From the NCBI GenBank assembly GCA_030693065.1, contig JAUYBL010000038.1:283314-347313 (forward strand): a DNA stretch of 64,000 nt, given 5' to 3'. Under the pieces are notes generated by a model that worked only from the letters and a program-made list of their open reading frames with translations, was not told the origin of the DNA and did not search any database. Numbering within the stretch: position 1 is the stretch's first letter; the number at the start of each line of letters is the position of its first letter. The DNA is from Methylococcaceae bacterium. GTDB lineage: Bacteria > Pseudomonadota > Gammaproteobacteria > Methylococcales > Methylomonadaceae. This document shows positions 1-9,766 of this stretch, piece after piece. A program made the translations under genes and the position numbers.

Positions 1-2
1 CG

Positions 3-812
3 TTGTATATGACGGCATCAACGACAATTGAAGAGATCAAGTTAGCCGCCGAATCATCTTATATTCATGCGTTTAAATTATATCCTGCCGGTGCGACTAC
101 CAATTCCGATGCGGGTGTCGCCGATATTAAGACTATTTATCCGCAACTGGCTGCCATGGAAAAGTACAATCTTCCGCTGCTTATTCATGGTGAAGTTGTT
201 GATGCTCAGTGTGATATTTTTGACCGGGAACGGGAGTTTGTTGATACCCATCTTGTTGCCATCACACGCGACTTTCCGGCTTTACGGGTTGTTTTGGAAC
301 ACGTTACCACTTTTGAAGCAGTGCAATTTGTGCAGTCTGCGAACGCAAATGTTGCGGCAACCATTACCCCGCAACATTTGTTATTTAATCGTAATGCTAT
401 GTTGGCAGGCGGCATACGCCCGCATTTTTACTGCTTGCCGATTTTAAAACGAGAGCAACATCGCTTGGCATTGGTTACAGCCGCGACTAGCGGTAGTAGT
501 AAGTTTTTTTTAGGTACGGACAGTGCGCCGCATCTGACGAAATTAAAAGAAAATGCTTGTGGATGCGCGGGTTGTTACAGCGCCCATGCGGCGTTGGAAC
601 TGTATGCGCAAGCGTTTGAGGCAGCAGGCGCCCTGGACAAATTAGAAGGCTTTGCAAGTTTTTATGGTGCAGATTTTTATCGACTCCCCAGAAACTCAGA
701 CACTATTACGTTGCTGAAAAACACCTGGAAAGTGCCTGAAAACTATGGGACGGATGGCGTAAACATCACGCCACTGCTGGCAGGTGAAGAGCTGACTTGG
801 CAATTGCAATAA
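3..812 (+). CDS. pyrC: Dihydroorotase, class II (3' part, cut by window edge)
   Basis: Zn-dependent dihydroorotase, third step of pyrimidine synthesis, interconverting carbamoyl-aspartate and dihydroorotate in the cytoplasm. The reading frame is open to the window edge, so the N-terminal 80 or so residues of the usual ~345, including the first metal-binding His pair, lie outside. Visible signatures are [11 protein letters not shown] with the lysine that is carbamylated in the family, LLIHGE and VLEHVTT with metal-ligand histidines, the TPQHL segment, and GTDSAPH with the catalytic aspartate. The CGCAGC segment is also typical of the enterobacterial-type enzyme. The gene is followed directly by an intrinsic terminator. 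Identification is secure; the true start is not in the window. Confidence 0.96.
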   Translation: MYMTASTTIEEIKLAAESSYIHAFKLYPAGATTNSDAGVADIKTIYPQLAAMEKYNLPLLIHGEVVDAQCDIFDREREFVDTHLVAITRDFPALRVVLEHVTTFEAVQFVQSANANVAATITPQHLLFNRNAMLAGGIRPHFYCLPILKREQHRLALVTAATSGSSKFFLGTDSAPHLTKLKENACGCAGCYSAHAALELYAQAFEAAGALDKLEGFASFYGADFYRLPRNSDTITLLKNTWKVPENYGTDGVNITPLLAGEELTWQLQ

Positions 813-822
813 TTTTTACATT

Positions 823-859
823 AAAAAGCCGGAGGCTAAAAGTAGCTCCCGGCTTTTTT
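823..859 (+). terminator. Intrinsic terminator of pyrC
   Basis: A GC-rich stem (AAAAAGCCGGAG pairing with CTCCCGGCTTTTT, one bulge) with a loop of about 10 nt and a T-run, starting 11 nt after the pyrC stop codon. The A-run on the left arm could make it work in both directions. Confidence 0.85.
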
Positions 860-871
860 AGATTAACTAAC

Positions 872-1009
872 GGGAACCTCGAAAAACCCATTCCGATCAT
901 GGTTCGACAAGCTCACCACGAACGGAACTTATTGATTTAAATAGGTCCGTTCGCATTTATGCCCTGTGGGCACTAAGTTTATCGAAGTGCATGGTTTTTC
1001 GAGGTTCCC
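872..1009. repeat. Dispersed repeat with 17-bp inverted ends (copy A)
   Basis: A 138-bp element bounded by GGGAACCTCGAAAAACC and its complement GGTTTTTCGAGGTTCCC. The interior carries the GGTTCGACAAGCTCACCACGA motif and a matching inverted segment. It is flanked on both sides by TAAC, a possible 4-bp target duplication. Related copies lie at 17101-17315, 47952-48073, 57160-57254 and 61890-61995, with fragments near 16943-17008, 20370-20505 and 56925-56959. No coding potential; it looks like a MITE-like intergenic element. Confidence 0.8.
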
Positions 1010-1021
1010 TAACGTGCCATT

Positions 1022-1816
1022 TTAATGCGTTCTGATTGGTGCGCCGTTATTTAGATCAAACTCTTTATCAATATCGAAAGCCTCGTGATCAAGTGGCAAT
1101 TTGCCATCATGAATTAGATACTCACGTCGCTGAAAATAGGCATTCTTAAAAAATTCGTACCTATCTATTGCCGCCTCAGAGGCTATTTTTTCTGTACCTA
1201 AGTTATCAGCTCTTAGATCTATCGCATTCAGTGTAAATGCTCCCCCGCTAATAGCGCTACCTACGCCACTTTCAATGCCTGGGATAACGCCAAAACTTAA
1301 GTAAGTAAAAGGATTCATTGCCGCATCACCGACTAATCCACTCACGCCACGGGGTGAACTAGGTCCCAATAAGGGCAATACCAAATAAGGACCGGCCGGA
1401 ACGCCCCAAAAACCTAATGTTTGGTCAAAATCTTCGTTGTGTTTAGGTAAATCGATCAAGCTTGCCACATCAACCAAGCCACCGACACCCGCGACGGTAT
1501 TGACTATAAAACGCGAACCATCAAGACCAGTTTGGGTCAGTTTGAATTGTAATAAGTCATTTATGGTGACAGCAATATCGTTAATGTTGCTGAAAAAATT
1601 GCTTACACCTTGATCTACAAATGACGGGGTTATCCATTGATAGCCTTTGGCTATCGGCTTCATGGCATAGTCATCAAGATTATCGTTAAATGTTTGCACA
1701 CCTCGATTCCAGTTTTCCAATGGATCTCTGATGTCTCTGGCGCTAGTTGCACACCCACCCAAAGTGCCTGCTAAGGTCAGGCAAACCAATTGGGTGAGTA
1801 ATTTTTTCTTATGCAT
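1022..1816 (-). CDS. mlaA: Outer-membrane lipoprotein MlaA (VacJ)
   Basis: Predicted 264-residue outer-membrane lipoprotein of the Mla pathway, which removes phospholipids from the outer leaflet and passes them to periplasmic MlaC. The start at 1816 is preferred over an upstream in-frame ATG because MHKKKLL opens a good lipoprotein signal: a hydrophobic stretch, then the lipobox LGGC near residue 21. The family core is visible as DPLENWNRGVQTFND near the N terminus, a hydrophobic FIVNTVAGVGGL block, and GPYLVLPLLGPSSPRG. Length is close to the E. coli protein (251). The partner genes mlaB-F are not in the window. It is transcribed divergently from rnt with 132 bp between. Confidence 0.93.
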   Translation of the reverse strand: MHKKKLLTQLVCLTLAGTLGGCATSARDIRDPLENWNRGVQTFNDNLDDYAMKPIAKGYQWITPSFVDQGVSNFFSNINDIAVTINDLLQFKLTQTGLDGSRFIVNTVAGVGGLVDVASLIDLPKHNEDFDQTLGFWGVPAGPYLVLPLLGPSSPRGVSGLVGDAAMNPFTYLSFGVIPGIESGVGSAISGGAFTLNAIDLRADNLGTEKIASEAAIDRYEFFKNAYFQRREYLIHDGKLPLDHEAFDIDKEFDLNNGAPIRTH

Positions 1817-1948
1817 GTAGATGTCCTCTGCTTTTGTTATTGTTTTCATTCCAGGTTGCATCGCTTAACATAGCACAGGTGGTCAAAGTCTTCGAGCAAG
1901 CAAGGCCTATTTTTATTTCATTTTATTCCGGGTCGGACAGTCTCATAC

Positions 1949-2593
1949 ATGGACATACTTGCAGAAAATCCTTTAGATAAGCGCTTTAGAGGCTATCTCC
2001 CGGTAGTTATTGATATTGAAACTGCAGGATTTAATCCTAAAAAAAATGCAATGCTGGAAATTGCTGCGGTGATTGTTGAGCTGGATACTCAAGGGGAGTT
2101 GATCATTACCGAAAGATATACAACTCACGTTATTCCTTTCAAAAATTCTGAGTTGGACGAGGCTGCACTTAAATTTAATGGCATTGATCCTCATCATCCG
2201 TTCCGTATGGCTATTGAGGAAAAAGAAGCATTGCACATGCTGTTTAAACCTATCAGGGAAGCGGTAAAACGCAATGAGTGTAATCGTGCCATTTTGGTTG
2301 GACACAACCCGGCGTTTGATATTGCCTTCTTAAATGCGGCTATTAGTCGCACGCAAACAAAACGCAGTCCATTTCATCCTTTTAGTTCGTTTGATACTGC
2401 TACTTTGGGTGGTTTGATGTACCAACAAACCGTGTTAGCTAAGATTGCGCAGGCCGCAGGAATAGTCTGGGACAATGAAAAAGCGCATTCGGCTTTGTAC
2501 GATGCGGAAAAAACAGCGGAGATATTTTGCAAGATAGTTAACCGCTGGAAGCGGCTTGATGCTCTGGCTGATGAAAGCATCGAAACGGGATAG
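1949..2593 (+). CDS. rnt: Ribonuclease T
   Basis: DEDDh-family 3'-5' exoribonuclease (214 residues) that trims the 3' ends of tRNA and other stable RNAs. The catalytic blocks are all present: VIDIETAGFN (Asp/Glu of Exo I) at about residues 21-30, GHNPAFDIAFL (Exo II Asp) and HSALYDAEKTAEIF (Exo III His and Asp). Length and order match the gammaproteobacterial enzyme. A terminator hairpin overlaps the stop codon, so the gene is probably monocistronic. The neighbour grxD is convergent; rnt next to grxD is a common arrangement in gammaproteobacteria. Confidence 0.95.
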   Translation: MDILAENPLDKRFRGYLPVVIDIETAGFNPKKNAMLEIAAVIVELDTQGELIITERYTTHVIPFKNSELDEAALKFNGIDPHHPFRMAIEEKEALHMLFKPIREAVKRNECNRAILVGHNPAFDIAFLNAAISRTQTKRSPFHPFSSFDTATLGGLMYQQTVLAKIAQAAGIVWDNEKAHSALYDAEKTAEIFCKIVNRWKRLDALADESIETG

Positions 2594-2615
2594 CTTGCCG
2601 TTTCGATGCTGTTTT
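2576..2615 (+). terminator. Terminator hairpin overlapping the rnt stop codon
   Basis: A perfect 13-bp stem (AGCATCGAAACGG against CCGTTTCGATGCT) with a 9-nt loop, followed by GTTTTG. The left arm is inside the last codons of rnt. The T-tract is short, so strength is uncertain. Confidence 0.65.
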
Positions 2616-2627
2616 GATGTTACTCAG

Positions 2628-2948
2628 TTACTCAGTTGCTCCGGCAGCTGCGAGTAAGTTTTGTAATTCACCTTTTTTGTAAAGGTCAATAACAATATCG
2701 CAGCCCCCGACTAATTCGCCTTTGATGTATAACTGCGGGTAAGTCGGCCAGTGTGAGTACTCTTTTAAGGCTTCTCTTAATTCGGGATCCTCAAAAATAT
2801 TGACGTGCGCGTACTTAGCTTGGCAAGCATCAAGAATTTGTACAGTTTGCCCGGAAAAGCCACACTGAGGAAAATCAGGCGTACCCTTCATGTACAAGAT
2901 CACTGGGTTAGTCTCAAGTTGCTGTTTAATTCTTTCTGTAACACTCAT
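2628..2948 (-). CDS. grxD: Monothiol glutaredoxin, Grx4 type
   Basis: Small (106 residues) CGFS-type monothiol glutaredoxin that binds a glutathione-coordinated [2Fe-2S] cluster and hands clusters to client proteins. The active site is PQCGFSGQ at about residues 28-35; the glutathione-binding TYPQLYIKGELVGGCDI follows at about 69-85. The start at 2948 (MSVTERIKQ) matches the family and is preferred over an ATG four codons upstream. Convergent with rnt. Confidence 0.95.
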   Translation of the reverse strand: MSVTERIKQQLETNPVILYMKGTPDFPQCGFSGQTVQILDACQAKYAHVNIFEDPELREALKEYSHWPTYPQLYIKGELVGGCDIVIDLYKKGELQNLLAAAGATE

Positions 2949-3177
2949 GGCTATTAACACTCTATTTAAATAAAAACCAAGTTATTCTATCAACTTTTAT
3001 TAGCTTTGATAAAGGTAACTTCCATTCATAGTCTTGCCTTTTTAAGGTAAGACTTAATTAAGGTTTTACATTGCCTAATATGCAGACAACGGCCAAGCAC
3101 CTCAAAAGCTATTGCGTTAATACTTTCGATACCCTCGATTTTGCTATATCAAGTGCATCAAAGCCTTTCGACAAAAC

Positions 3178-3206
3178 TTGCTTGAGGTTGGCTTGAATCC
3201 TATAAT
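3178..3206 (+). promoter_or_regulatory. Sigma-70-type promoter for argD-argF
   Basis: TTGCTT and a consensus TATAAT are separated by exactly 17 bp and lie 61 bp upstream of argD. In the rest of the 2961-3266 gap I see no gene; a possible ArgR half-site (TGAAT at 3194) overlaps the spacer, but its second half is poor, so regulation by ArgR is not claimed. Confidence 0.6.
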
Positions 3207-3266
3207 CGAGCGCTTTTTCAACAGGCTGCGGTTTGCAGCCGGTTTTATGTTTACGGACAGTGAGTT

Positions 3267-4439
3267 ATGACCAGTCATATCATGCCAACTTACGCACGCT
3301 TACCAGTCACCTTTGAACGGGGCGAAGGCGCGTGGCTCTGGGATGTCAATAATAATCGCTATTTGGATGCTATCTCCGGCATTGCCGTGTGTAGTTTGGG
3401 ACACGCTCATCCGGCTGTTCATCAAGCTATATGTGAGCAAAGCGCCAAACTGTTACACACATCCAATTTATACAATATTGCGGTGCAGGTAGATTTAGCG
3501 GCCAAGCTTGCTGAAAAAAGCGGCATGGATAATGTATTTTTCGGCAATTCCGGAGCCGAGGCAAATGAAGCGGCAATCAAATTAGCGCGCAAATATGGCA
3601 ATGAGCTTGGTGTTGCCACGCCTGGGATTATCGTCACAGAAAAAAGTTTTCATGGTCGCACGCTGGCAACTTTGAGTGCGACCGGCAACGCAAAGGTTCA
3701 ACAAGGCTTTGAACCTTTGGTCGAAGGCTTTGTGCGCGTGCCATACAACGACATCCCTGCTATTAAAAAAGCACTAGCGGAAAACGATAATATCGTTGCT
3801 GTTTTGGTTGAGCCCATACAAGGTGAAGGCGGCATTAACATCCCAGCCGATGACTATCTAAATCAAATACGCACGTTGTGTGATCAGCATAAATTGCTGA
3901 TGATGCTTGATGAGATTCAAACCGGCGTCGGCCGTACTGGAAAATTCCTGGCTTTTCAACACAACAACATCGTTCCTGATGTATGTACCTTGGCAAAAGC
4001 TTTAGGAAATGGCGTGCCTATAGGCGCTTGTTTAGCAAAAGGAAAGGCGGCGCAATTACTGAAGGCAGGCATGCATGGCTCTACTTTTGGCGGCAATCCA
4101 TTGGCTTGTAGCGCCGCACTGGCGGTACTGGCAACACTTGACCACGACGATCTTATCAATCAAGCAACAGTAAAAGGCGACGCTATTTGTGCCGGATTTA
4201 ACCAGCAGCTAAAAGACAATCCACATGTTCTGGAAATTCGTCATAAAGGCTTGATGATCGGTATTGAGCTGGACACGCCCTGCCCTGATCTAGTTGCTGC
4301 AGCCCTGCAACAGGGCCTACTGATTAATGTGACTAACGAGCGCGTCATTCGGTTATTGCCGCCGTTGATTATCGACGATCAACAAATCGCTCAACTTGTA
4401 GAAACCTTATCGGCGCTTATCAACGCGCGCTTTGCATAA
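3267..4439 (+). CDS. argD: Acetylornithine aminotransferase
   Basis: PLP-dependent class III aminotransferase (390 residues) converting N-acetylglutamate semialdehyde to acetylornithine in arginine synthesis; in many bacteria it also acts as succinyldiaminopimelate aminotransferase. Visible are [18 protein letters not shown] (phosphate-binding region), the [12 protein letters not shown] block with the cofactor aspartate, and [14 protein letters not shown] with the Schiff-base lysine. ATG at 3267 is used; MPTYARL a few codons later is an alternative. argF follows 10 nt after the stop codon, so the two are likely co-transcribed from the promoter at 3178. Confidence 0.95.
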   Translation: MTSHIMPTYARLPVTFERGEGAWLWDVNNNRYLDAISGIAVCSLGHAHPAVHQAICEQSAKLLHTSNLYNIAVQVDLAAKLAEKSGMDNVFFGNSGAEANEAAIKLARKYGNELGVATPGIIVTEKSFHGRTLATLSATGNAKVQQGFEPLVEGFVRVPYNDIPAIKKALAENDNIVAVLVEPIQGEGGINIPADDYLNQIRTLCDQHKLLMMLDEIQTGVGRTGKFLAFQHNNIVPDVCTLAKALGNGVPIGACLAKGKAAQLLKAGMHGSTFGGNPLACSAALAVLATLDHDDLINQATVKGDAICAGFNQQLKDNPHVLEIRHKGLMIGIELDTPCPDLVAAALQQGLLINVTNERVIRLLPPLIIDDQQIAQLVETLSALINARFA

Positions 4440-4449
4440 TTTACTTACT

Positions 4450-5352
4450 ATGAAACCTAGACATTTCATCAGTCTGCTTGATCTGACCGGCGACGAATTT
4501 CGTAGCTTGATCAATCGAGCCGCAGCGCTTAAAAACCATCGCGACCCTAACTATCAGCCGCTAAAAGGCCAAGTGCTGGCGATGATTTTTGAAAAATCTT
4601 CAACGCGTACCCGCATCTCATTTGAAGCGGGTATGAGTCATTTTGGTGGTAGCGCTTTGTTTTTATCGCCTCGTGACACCCAACTGGGACGTGGTGAACC
4701 TCTCCAAGATAGTGCGAAAGTAATTTCTAGCATGGTTGACTGCATCATGCTCAGAACCAACAAACACGAAACCGTCACTACCTTTGCGGAACATTCCCGT
4801 GTGCCGGTCATCAATGGCTTGACCGATCAACAACACCCGTGTCAATTGTTGGCCGATATGCAGACTTACTTTGAGTTTCGTGGCGAAATTAAAGGCAAAA
4901 CAGTTACCTGGATTGGCGATGGCAACAATATGTGCCATTCCTATATTCATGCCGCAATGGTGCTTGAGTTCAACCTTAACATTGCCTGTCCATCGGGCTA
5001 TTTACCAGAACAAGCGATTGTCGATGCGGCTGGCGATAAAGTTAAGTTTTTTGATACCGCATTGGCTGCTGCCGAAAACTCTGATCTTATAGTGACTGAC
5101 GTTTGGGCCAGCATGGGTCAAGAAGAAGAACAAAAACTTCGTGAAATTGCTTTTGCCGATTACCAAGTCAATGCGGCAGTTATGAACGCGGCTAAATCCG
5201 ATGCTTTATTTATGCACTGCCTGCCGGCGCATCGTGGTGAAGAAGTCACCGCAGAGGTAATTGATGGCCCTCAAAGTGTTATTTTTCCTGAAGCGGAAAA
5301 TCGCCTACATGCGCAAAAAGCCCTGTTGGAATTTCTTATCTGTGGCAAATAA
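4450..5352 (+). CDS. argF: Ornithine carbamoyltransferase
   Basis: Catalyses ornithine + carbamoyl phosphate to citrulline (300 residues; cytoplasmic trimer in the family). Signatures are [13 protein letters not shown] (carbamoyl-phosphate loop), [11 protein letters not shown], the ornithine-loop DVWASMGQE, and [12 protein letters not shown] with the catalytic cysteine. The start at 4450 (MKPRHFISL) gives the family N terminus; an in-frame ATG at 4432 would overlap argD by 8 nt and adds six non-conserved residues. Second gene of the argD-argF unit; the SH3 protein gene follows after 43 nt. Confidence 0.95.
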   Translation: MKPRHFISLLDLTGDEFRSLINRAAALKNHRDPNYQPLKGQVLAMIFEKSSTRTRISFEAGMSHFGGSALFLSPRDTQLGRGEPLQDSAKVISSMVDCIMLRTNKHETVTTFAEHSRVPVINGLTDQQHPCQLLADMQTYFEFRGEIKGKTVTWIGDGNNMCHSYIHAAMVLEFNLNIACPSGYLPEQAIVDAAGDKVKFFDTALAAAENSDLIVTDVWASMGQEEEQKLREIAFADYQVNAAVMNAAKSDALFMHCLPAHRGEEVTAEVIDGPQSVIFPEAENRLHAQKALLEFLICGK

Positions 5353-5395
5353 CGTTAAAATCCCATCCAATTTACCATTATCATCAGGGACTCTC

Positions 5396-6064
5396 GTGAA
5401 AAAAATCCTCAGTTCGCTTTTTATTTGCTTGGCAGTTATCAGTATTGCACAGGCAAAAACGGTTTACGTGACAGATAATCTAAGCCTGTCTCTGCGTAGC
5501 GAAGCAGATAATCAAAGCAAAAGCATAAAACTTGTACCTACCGGCACGCCTTTGACGGTATTAGAAGAAAACAAAGCCAGCGGATTTCTACGTGTGCGTA
5601 CCAATGATGGCACGGAAGGTTACTTTCCAATTCGCAGCACTATTGATCAACCGCCGAGTAAGCAACAACTGGAATCAGCCACTAAAAGTCTCGCTGCCTT
5701 ACAATCTGAAAATGCCACTCTTAAAGCTGAGCTGGCAACAGTAAAAGAAGCTATTACACCGGGAACGTCATTGGAACAATCGCTTGCTAATGATCGTGAT
5801 CAATTAACTCGAGAATTGGCCGATATTAAAAAAGCAGCTGCCAATGCTATACAAATTAAAGAACAACGTGACGAACTCCAAGAACGCGTCGTTAATGTTG
5901 AACGTGAACTTGAGCAAATCAAACTTGAAAATAAAGCCCTACTAGACAGCACCAACCAAGATTGGTTTATTTATGGTGGCACACTCGCTTTAGTCGGTGT
6001 GTTGCTGGGATTTATCCTACCTAAGCTCAGCTGGCGCCGTAAAAATAGCTGGGACTCTTATTAA
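5396..6064 (+). CDS. SH3-domain membrane-anchored protein (YgiM/TIGR04211-like)
   Basis: A 222-residue envelope protein with a GTG start. Order of parts: signal peptide (residues 1-21, ending IAQA), a bacterial SH3 domain (about 22-85: VYVTDNLSLSLRSEADN to GTEGYFPIRS), a long Glu/Lys/Gln-rich coiled coil (about 90-180), one C-terminal membrane helix (about 190-210, GGTLALVGVLLGFILP) and a short basic tail. This is the architecture of E. coli YgiM (206 residues), whose function is not established. The GTG at 5396 is chosen because it gives the signal peptide; the upstream in-frame stretch overlaps argF in another frame. Confidence 0.8.
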   Translation: MKKILSSLFICLAVISIAQAKTVYVTDNLSLSLRSEADNQSKSIKLVPTGTPLTVLEENKASGFLRVRTNDGTEGYFPIRSTIDQPPSKQQLESATKSLAALQSENATLKAELATVKEAITPGTSLEQSLANDRDQLTRELADIKKAAANAIQIKEQRDELQERVVNVERELEQIKLENKALLDSTNQDWFIYGGTLALVGVLLGFILPKLSWRRKNSWDSY

Positions 6065-6096
6065 GTCAGGTTTATTTAAGCCCTTTCTCGCAAATA

Positions 6097-6120
6097 GCAG
6101 GCAGAATCTCCTCTGCCTGC
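6097..6120. other. Hairpin between the SH3 gene and ilvD
   Basis: A perfect 9-bp stem GCAGGCAGA / TCTGCCTGC with a 6-nt loop. No T-run follows, so it may be a weak or factor-assisted terminator, or an mRNA-stabilising hairpin. Confidence 0.35.
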
Positions 6121-6149
6121 TCAAACAGAATTATTCAGGAATCTCATAG

Positions 6150-7847
6150 ATGGCCACAACAGACGACAAAAATACCCGGCATTTTTCTTCTTTGGTAGTT
6201 GACGGTATGGAGCGTGCACCAAGCCGCGCTATGCTGCACGCAGTCGGCTTTAAAAATGAAGATTTCAAAAAGCCGCAAATCGGTATCGCTTCGACCTGGA
6301 GCATGGTCACTCCCTGCAATATGCACATTAATCGTTTGGCTGATGATGCTGCACGCGGTGTCAATAATGCCGACGGCAAGGCTGTTATCTTTAATACCAT
6401 TACCATTTCCGACGGTATTTCCATGGGTACCGAGGGCATGAAATATTCTTTAGTATCTCGGGAAGTAATTGCCGACTCGATTGAAACCGTAGTCGGCTGC
6501 CAAGGCTTTGATGGCATAGTTGCCATTGGTGGTTGCGACAAAAACATGCCCGGCTGCCTGATTGCTATATCACGCCTAAATCGCCCAAGCGTGTTCGTTT
6601 ATGGCGGTACTATTTTATCCGGTTGCCATAACAATAAAAAACTCGACGTTGTTTCGGTATTTGAAGCCGTCGGCGCCCGCGCCAACAACAAAATCGATGA
6701 TGCCGAATTGGCGGCTATTGAAGAAAAAGCTATCCCTGGCCCTGGCTCGTGCGGCGGTATGTACACCGCTAACACCATGGCATCAGCCATTGAAGCGTTG
6801 GGCATGAGCTTACCGAACAGCTCCGCGCAAACCGCAATTTCCGATGATAAACGCCTGGACTGCGAACGCGCCGGTGCAGCGGTATTAGAATTATTGAAAA
6901 AAGACATCAAGCCGCGCGACATCATGACCAAAGCGGCGTTTGAAAATGCCATCACGGTGGTAATTGCATTGGGCGGTTCGACCAATGCGGTATTGCATTT
7001 GTTAGCAATGGCTAACGCCACCTATGTGGATTTAACATTGGACGATTTCACCCGCATCGGTGAACGCGTACCGATGTTGGCCGATTTAAAACCCAGTGGT
7101 CAGTATTCAATGGCCGAATTGGTGGAAATCGGTGGCATTCAACCGTTAATGAAAGAGTTATTAAATGCTGGCCTGTTACACGGTGATTGCTTAACCGTTA
7201 CGGGTAAAACACTGGCCGAAAACCTTGCCGACGTTAAACCGTATTTGGAAGGCCAGGACATTATTCGTCCACTAAACAACCCAATCAAAAAAGACAGCCA
7301 TTTATCGATACTTTATGGCAATTTGGCCACCGAAGGTGCAGTTGCCAAAATCACCGGCAAAGAGGGTTTAGTTTTTACTGGTAAAGCAAAAGTATTTGAA
7401 GCTGAAGAGCAGGCGCTGAAAAGTATTTTGGACGGTAGCATTGTCAAAGGCGATGTTATTGTTATTCGGTATGAAGGCCCCAAAGGCGGTCCCGGCATGC
7501 GCGAAATGCTCACCCCCACTTCAGCAGTAATGGGCAAAGGTTTGGGTAAAGAGGTTGCATTGATTACAGACGGTCGTTTTTCCGGTGGCACCCACGGTTT
7601 CGTCGTTGGTCACATCACGCCAGAAGCCCATGTCGGCGGAGCGCTGGCCATCGTTCAAGAGGGTGACCAAATCACCATTGACGCTGAAACCAAACAATTG
7701 ACCCTGCATGTCGATGAACAAGAAATCGCTCGACGCTTTGAAAAATGGCAACAACCAGCACCGCGTTATACTCGCGGTGTATTGGCAAAATATGCCAAAT
7801 TGGTGAGCTCAGCATCTAAAGGTGCTGTTACGGATAATTTGGATTAA
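6150..7847 (+). CDS. ilvD: Dihydroxy-acid dehydratase
   Basis: Fe-S dehydratase (565 residues) in isoleucine, valine and pantothenate synthesis, converting 2,3-dihydroxy acids to 2-keto acids. Cluster and metal motifs: [11 protein letters not shown] and [10 protein letters not shown] near residues 115-135, and [15 protein letters not shown] near 190-205; the C-terminal [14 protein letters not shown] block is also present. At about 565 residues it belongs to the shorter type, which in characterised members carries a [2Fe-2S] cluster, rather than the 616-residue E. coli type with [4Fe-4S]; that assignment is inference from length. It stands apart from any ilv operon. Confidence 0.95.
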   Translation: MATTDDKNTRHFSSLVVDGMERAPSRAMLHAVGFKNEDFKKPQIGIASTWSMVTPCNMHINRLADDAARGVNNADGKAVIFNTITISDGISMGTEGMKYSLVSREVIADSIETVVGCQGFDGIVAIGGCDKNMPGCLIAISRLNRPSVFVYGGTILSGCHNNKKLDVVSVFEAVGARANNKIDDAELAAIEEKAIPGPGSCGGMYTANTMASAIEALGMSLPNSSAQTAISDDKRLDCERAGAAVLELLKKDIKPRDIMTKAAFENAITVVIALGGSTNAVLHLLAMANATYVDLTLDDFTRIGERVPMLADLKPSGQYSMAELVEIGGIQPLMKELLNAGLLHGDCLTVTGKTLAENLADVKPYLEGQDIIRPLNNPIKKDSHLSILYGNLATEGAVAKITGKEGLVFTGKAKVFEAEEQALKSILDGSIVKGDVIVIRYEGPKGGPGMREMLTPTSAVMGKGLGKEVALITDGRFSGGTHGFVVGHITPEAHVGGALAIVQEGDQITIDAETKQLTLHVDEQEIARRFEKWQQPAPRYTRGVLAKYAKLVSSASKGAVTDNLD

Positions 7848-7848
7848 T

Positions 7849-7923
7849 GTAGGATGGGGAGAACGTAGTGAAACCCATCGGTTACATTGATGATGGGTTT
7901 CGTTATCACTCTACTCATCCTAC
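7849..7923. repeat. Palindromic intergenic repeat (GTAGGATGGG type)
   Basis: An imperfect 75-bp palindrome beginning GTAGGATG and ending CATCCTAC, with inner arms GAAACCCATC / GATGGGTTTC. It has the look of REP-type elements. A relative with the ends GTAGGTTGGG / CCCAACCTAC is at 23372-23455. Confidence 0.75.
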
Positions 7924-7958
7924 TACGTGCTATCTATCCTTTATAAAGCCAAGTAGTA

Positions 7959-8017
7959 CCCAACGCGTACCATTTTAAAAACCTCAATTACAAAAGGTAC
8001 GCAATGCGTATCCTACC
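7959..8017. repeat. Short inverted repeat upstream of phnA/yjdM
   Basis: The arms GCGTACCATTTT and AAAAGGTACGC surround about 18 nt, with ACGC/GCGT words repeated on both sides. It resembles part of the intergenic repeat pool; no function is evident. Confidence 0.45.
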
Positions 8018-8064
8018 AAAGCATTCCCCTATAAATTTTAGTTAACCGAATACAAGGATATTTA

Positions 8065-8406
8065 ATGAGTGATTTACCTAATTGCCCGAAGTGCGGATCT
8101 GAATACACTTATCTGGATGGCGATATGTACATGTGTCCAGAATGCTCGCACGAATGGCCACAAGGCGCGGCAGTTGAAAGCGGTGATGATGCAAAAGTAA
8201 TCAAGGATGCCAACGGTAATGTATTGCAAGACGGCGATTCCATTACTGTCATTAAAGATCTCAAGGTTAAAGGCTCATCGTTGGTCGTTAAAGTTGGTAC
8301 CAAAGTTAAAAATATTCGTCTGGTTGATGGCGATCATGACATTGATTGCAAAATTGATGGCATAGGCGCGATGAAACTGAAATCAGAGTTTGTGAAAAAG
8401 ATCTAA
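8065..8406 (+). CDS. yjdM: PhnA/YjdM-family zinc-ribbon protein
   Basis: A 113-residue cytoplasmic protein with an N-terminal zinc ribbon (CPKC at about residues 7-10, CPEC at about 26-29) and the conserved PhnA core ([28 protein letters not shown]). Often annotated as alkylphosphonate utilisation protein PhnA, although E. coli YjdM is not part of C-P lyase and its function is unclear. 34 nt upstream of argA and on the same strand, so possibly co-transcribed. Confidence 0.88.
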   Translation: MSDLPNCPKCGSEYTYLDGDMYMCPECSHEWPQGAAVESGDDAKVIKDANGNVLQDGDSITVIKDLKVKGSSLVVKVGTKVKNIRLVDGDHDIDCKIDGIGAMKLKSEFVKKI

Positions 8407-8440
8407 TCCCTCAGCTATCTACTAAGAATCCAACACGCTA

Positions 8441-9757
8441 ATGCAGCAACAATCCACATTCGTAAGTTGGTTTAGAAATTCGTCACCCTATATCCACGCC
8501 CATCGCAATCGCACGTTTGTGATTTTTTTCAGCGGCGTGGCGGTAACCGAGCCGGATTTTGACAACCTAATTCACGATTTTGCCTTGCTGAAAAGCTTGG
8601 GCGTCAGGTTGGTGTTGGTGCATGGCATTCGTACACAAATCGACGAACGCTTGTTGGAGCAAGGCGATACACCTAAGTTTCATCATCATTTACGTATTAC
8701 CGATGCCACCACACTGCAATACGTTAAGCAGGCGGCTGGGCTGGTACGTATTGAGGTCGAAGCCTTACTGTCGATGGGCGTGTCGGGTTCGCCGATGGCG
8801 GGTGCCAAGATTCGGGTGGCATCCGGTAATTTCGTCACAGCTAAACCGTTGGGCGTGCTGGATGGTATCGATTATTGCTATACCGGCAAGGTAAGGCGTA
8901 TCGATAGCCAGGGTATTCATCAGCAGTTGGATCAAAACAACGTAGTGCTAATTTCACCGATCGGCTATTCGCCCAGCGGCGAGGTGTTTAATCTGTCGGC
9001 CGAAGAAGTGGCAACAGAAGTGGCAATTTCTCTACAAGCGGAAAAACTGATTTTACTGACGGAACAAGCGTGTGTTTCGCCACAAGATCAGCAACCGATC
9101 CAGCAACTCACTACCGTGCAGGCTAATGAGCTGTTGCAGCAAAACCCAACGTTATCGGAGATTATTGCTCGTTCATTGCGAGCCGCAATACAAAGCTGCC
9201 AGCAAGGCGTGCAGCGCGCACATTTAATCAATCGCCATGTCGACGGTGCATTGCTGCTAGAACTGTTTACCCGCGACGGCATTGGTACCTTAATCAGTTC
9301 AACAGCATTTGAAACCATCCGCACAGCCACACTCGACGACATCGGCGGCATTCTGGAACTCATTAAGCCACTAGAACAGCAAGGCAAGTTGGCTAAACGC
9401 TCCAGAGAAAAGATTGAAATGGAAATCAGCGATTATGTGGTCATTGAACGCGACGGTTTAATTATCGGCTGCATCGCTTTGCACGCTGATTTGCCAGGGC
9501 AGTTCGGCGCTATTGCCTGTTTGGCCGTACACCCTGATTACCAGGGCGGCGCGCGTGCAAAGCGAATGCTGGAATTTGTCTATGACAAAGCCAAACAACT
9601 GCAGCTTAAAACCTTATTCGTGTTATCGACACAAACCATGCACTGGTTTATTGAACAAGGATTTCTCCCAACCGATTTACAACATCTGCCCGAATCGCTC
9701 AGGTTGTTATACAACCCAGCGCGAAACTCAAAGATTCTTTACAAGACTACCGATTAA
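8441..9757 (+). CDS. argA: N-acetylglutamate synthase (amino-acid kinase fold + GNAT)
   Basis: First enzyme of arginine synthesis (438 residues): acetyl-CoA + glutamate to N-acetylglutamate. Residues 1 to about 280 form the amino-acid-kinase-like regulatory domain (FVIFFSGVAV, LVHGIRTQID, GVLDGIDYCYTGKVRRID); about 290-438 is the GNAT acetyltransferase domain (IACLAVHPDYQGGARAKRML, with the acetyl-CoA loop). Size and order match E. coli ArgA (443). Feedback inhibition by arginine is a family property, not seen here. cpdA begins 9 nt after the stop. Confidence 0.95.
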   Translation: MQQQSTFVSWFRNSSPYIHAHRNRTFVIFFSGVAVTEPDFDNLIHDFALLKSLGVRLVLVHGIRTQIDERLLEQGDTPKFHHHLRITDATTLQYVKQAAGLVRIEVEALLSMGVSGSPMAGAKIRVASGNFVTAKPLGVLDGIDYCYTGKVRRIDSQGIHQQLDQNNVVLISPIGYSPSGEVFNLSAEEVATEVAISLQAEKLILLTEQACVSPQDQQPIQQLTTVQANELLQQNPTLSEIIARSLRAAIQSCQQGVQRAHLINRHVDGALLLELFTRDGIGTLISSTAFETIRTATLDDIGGILELIKPLEQQGKLAKRSREKIEMEISDYVVIERDGLIIGCIALHADLPGQFGAIACLAVHPDYQGGARAKRMLEFVYDKAKQLQLKTLFVLSTQTMHWFIEQGFLPTDLQHLPESLRLLYNPARNSKILYKTTD

Positions 9758-9766
9758 GACTGGCAC

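Noticed and set aside
3190..3210. ArgR box upstream of argD
   Set aside because: TGAAT is present but the second half-site does not fit the palindrome consensus.
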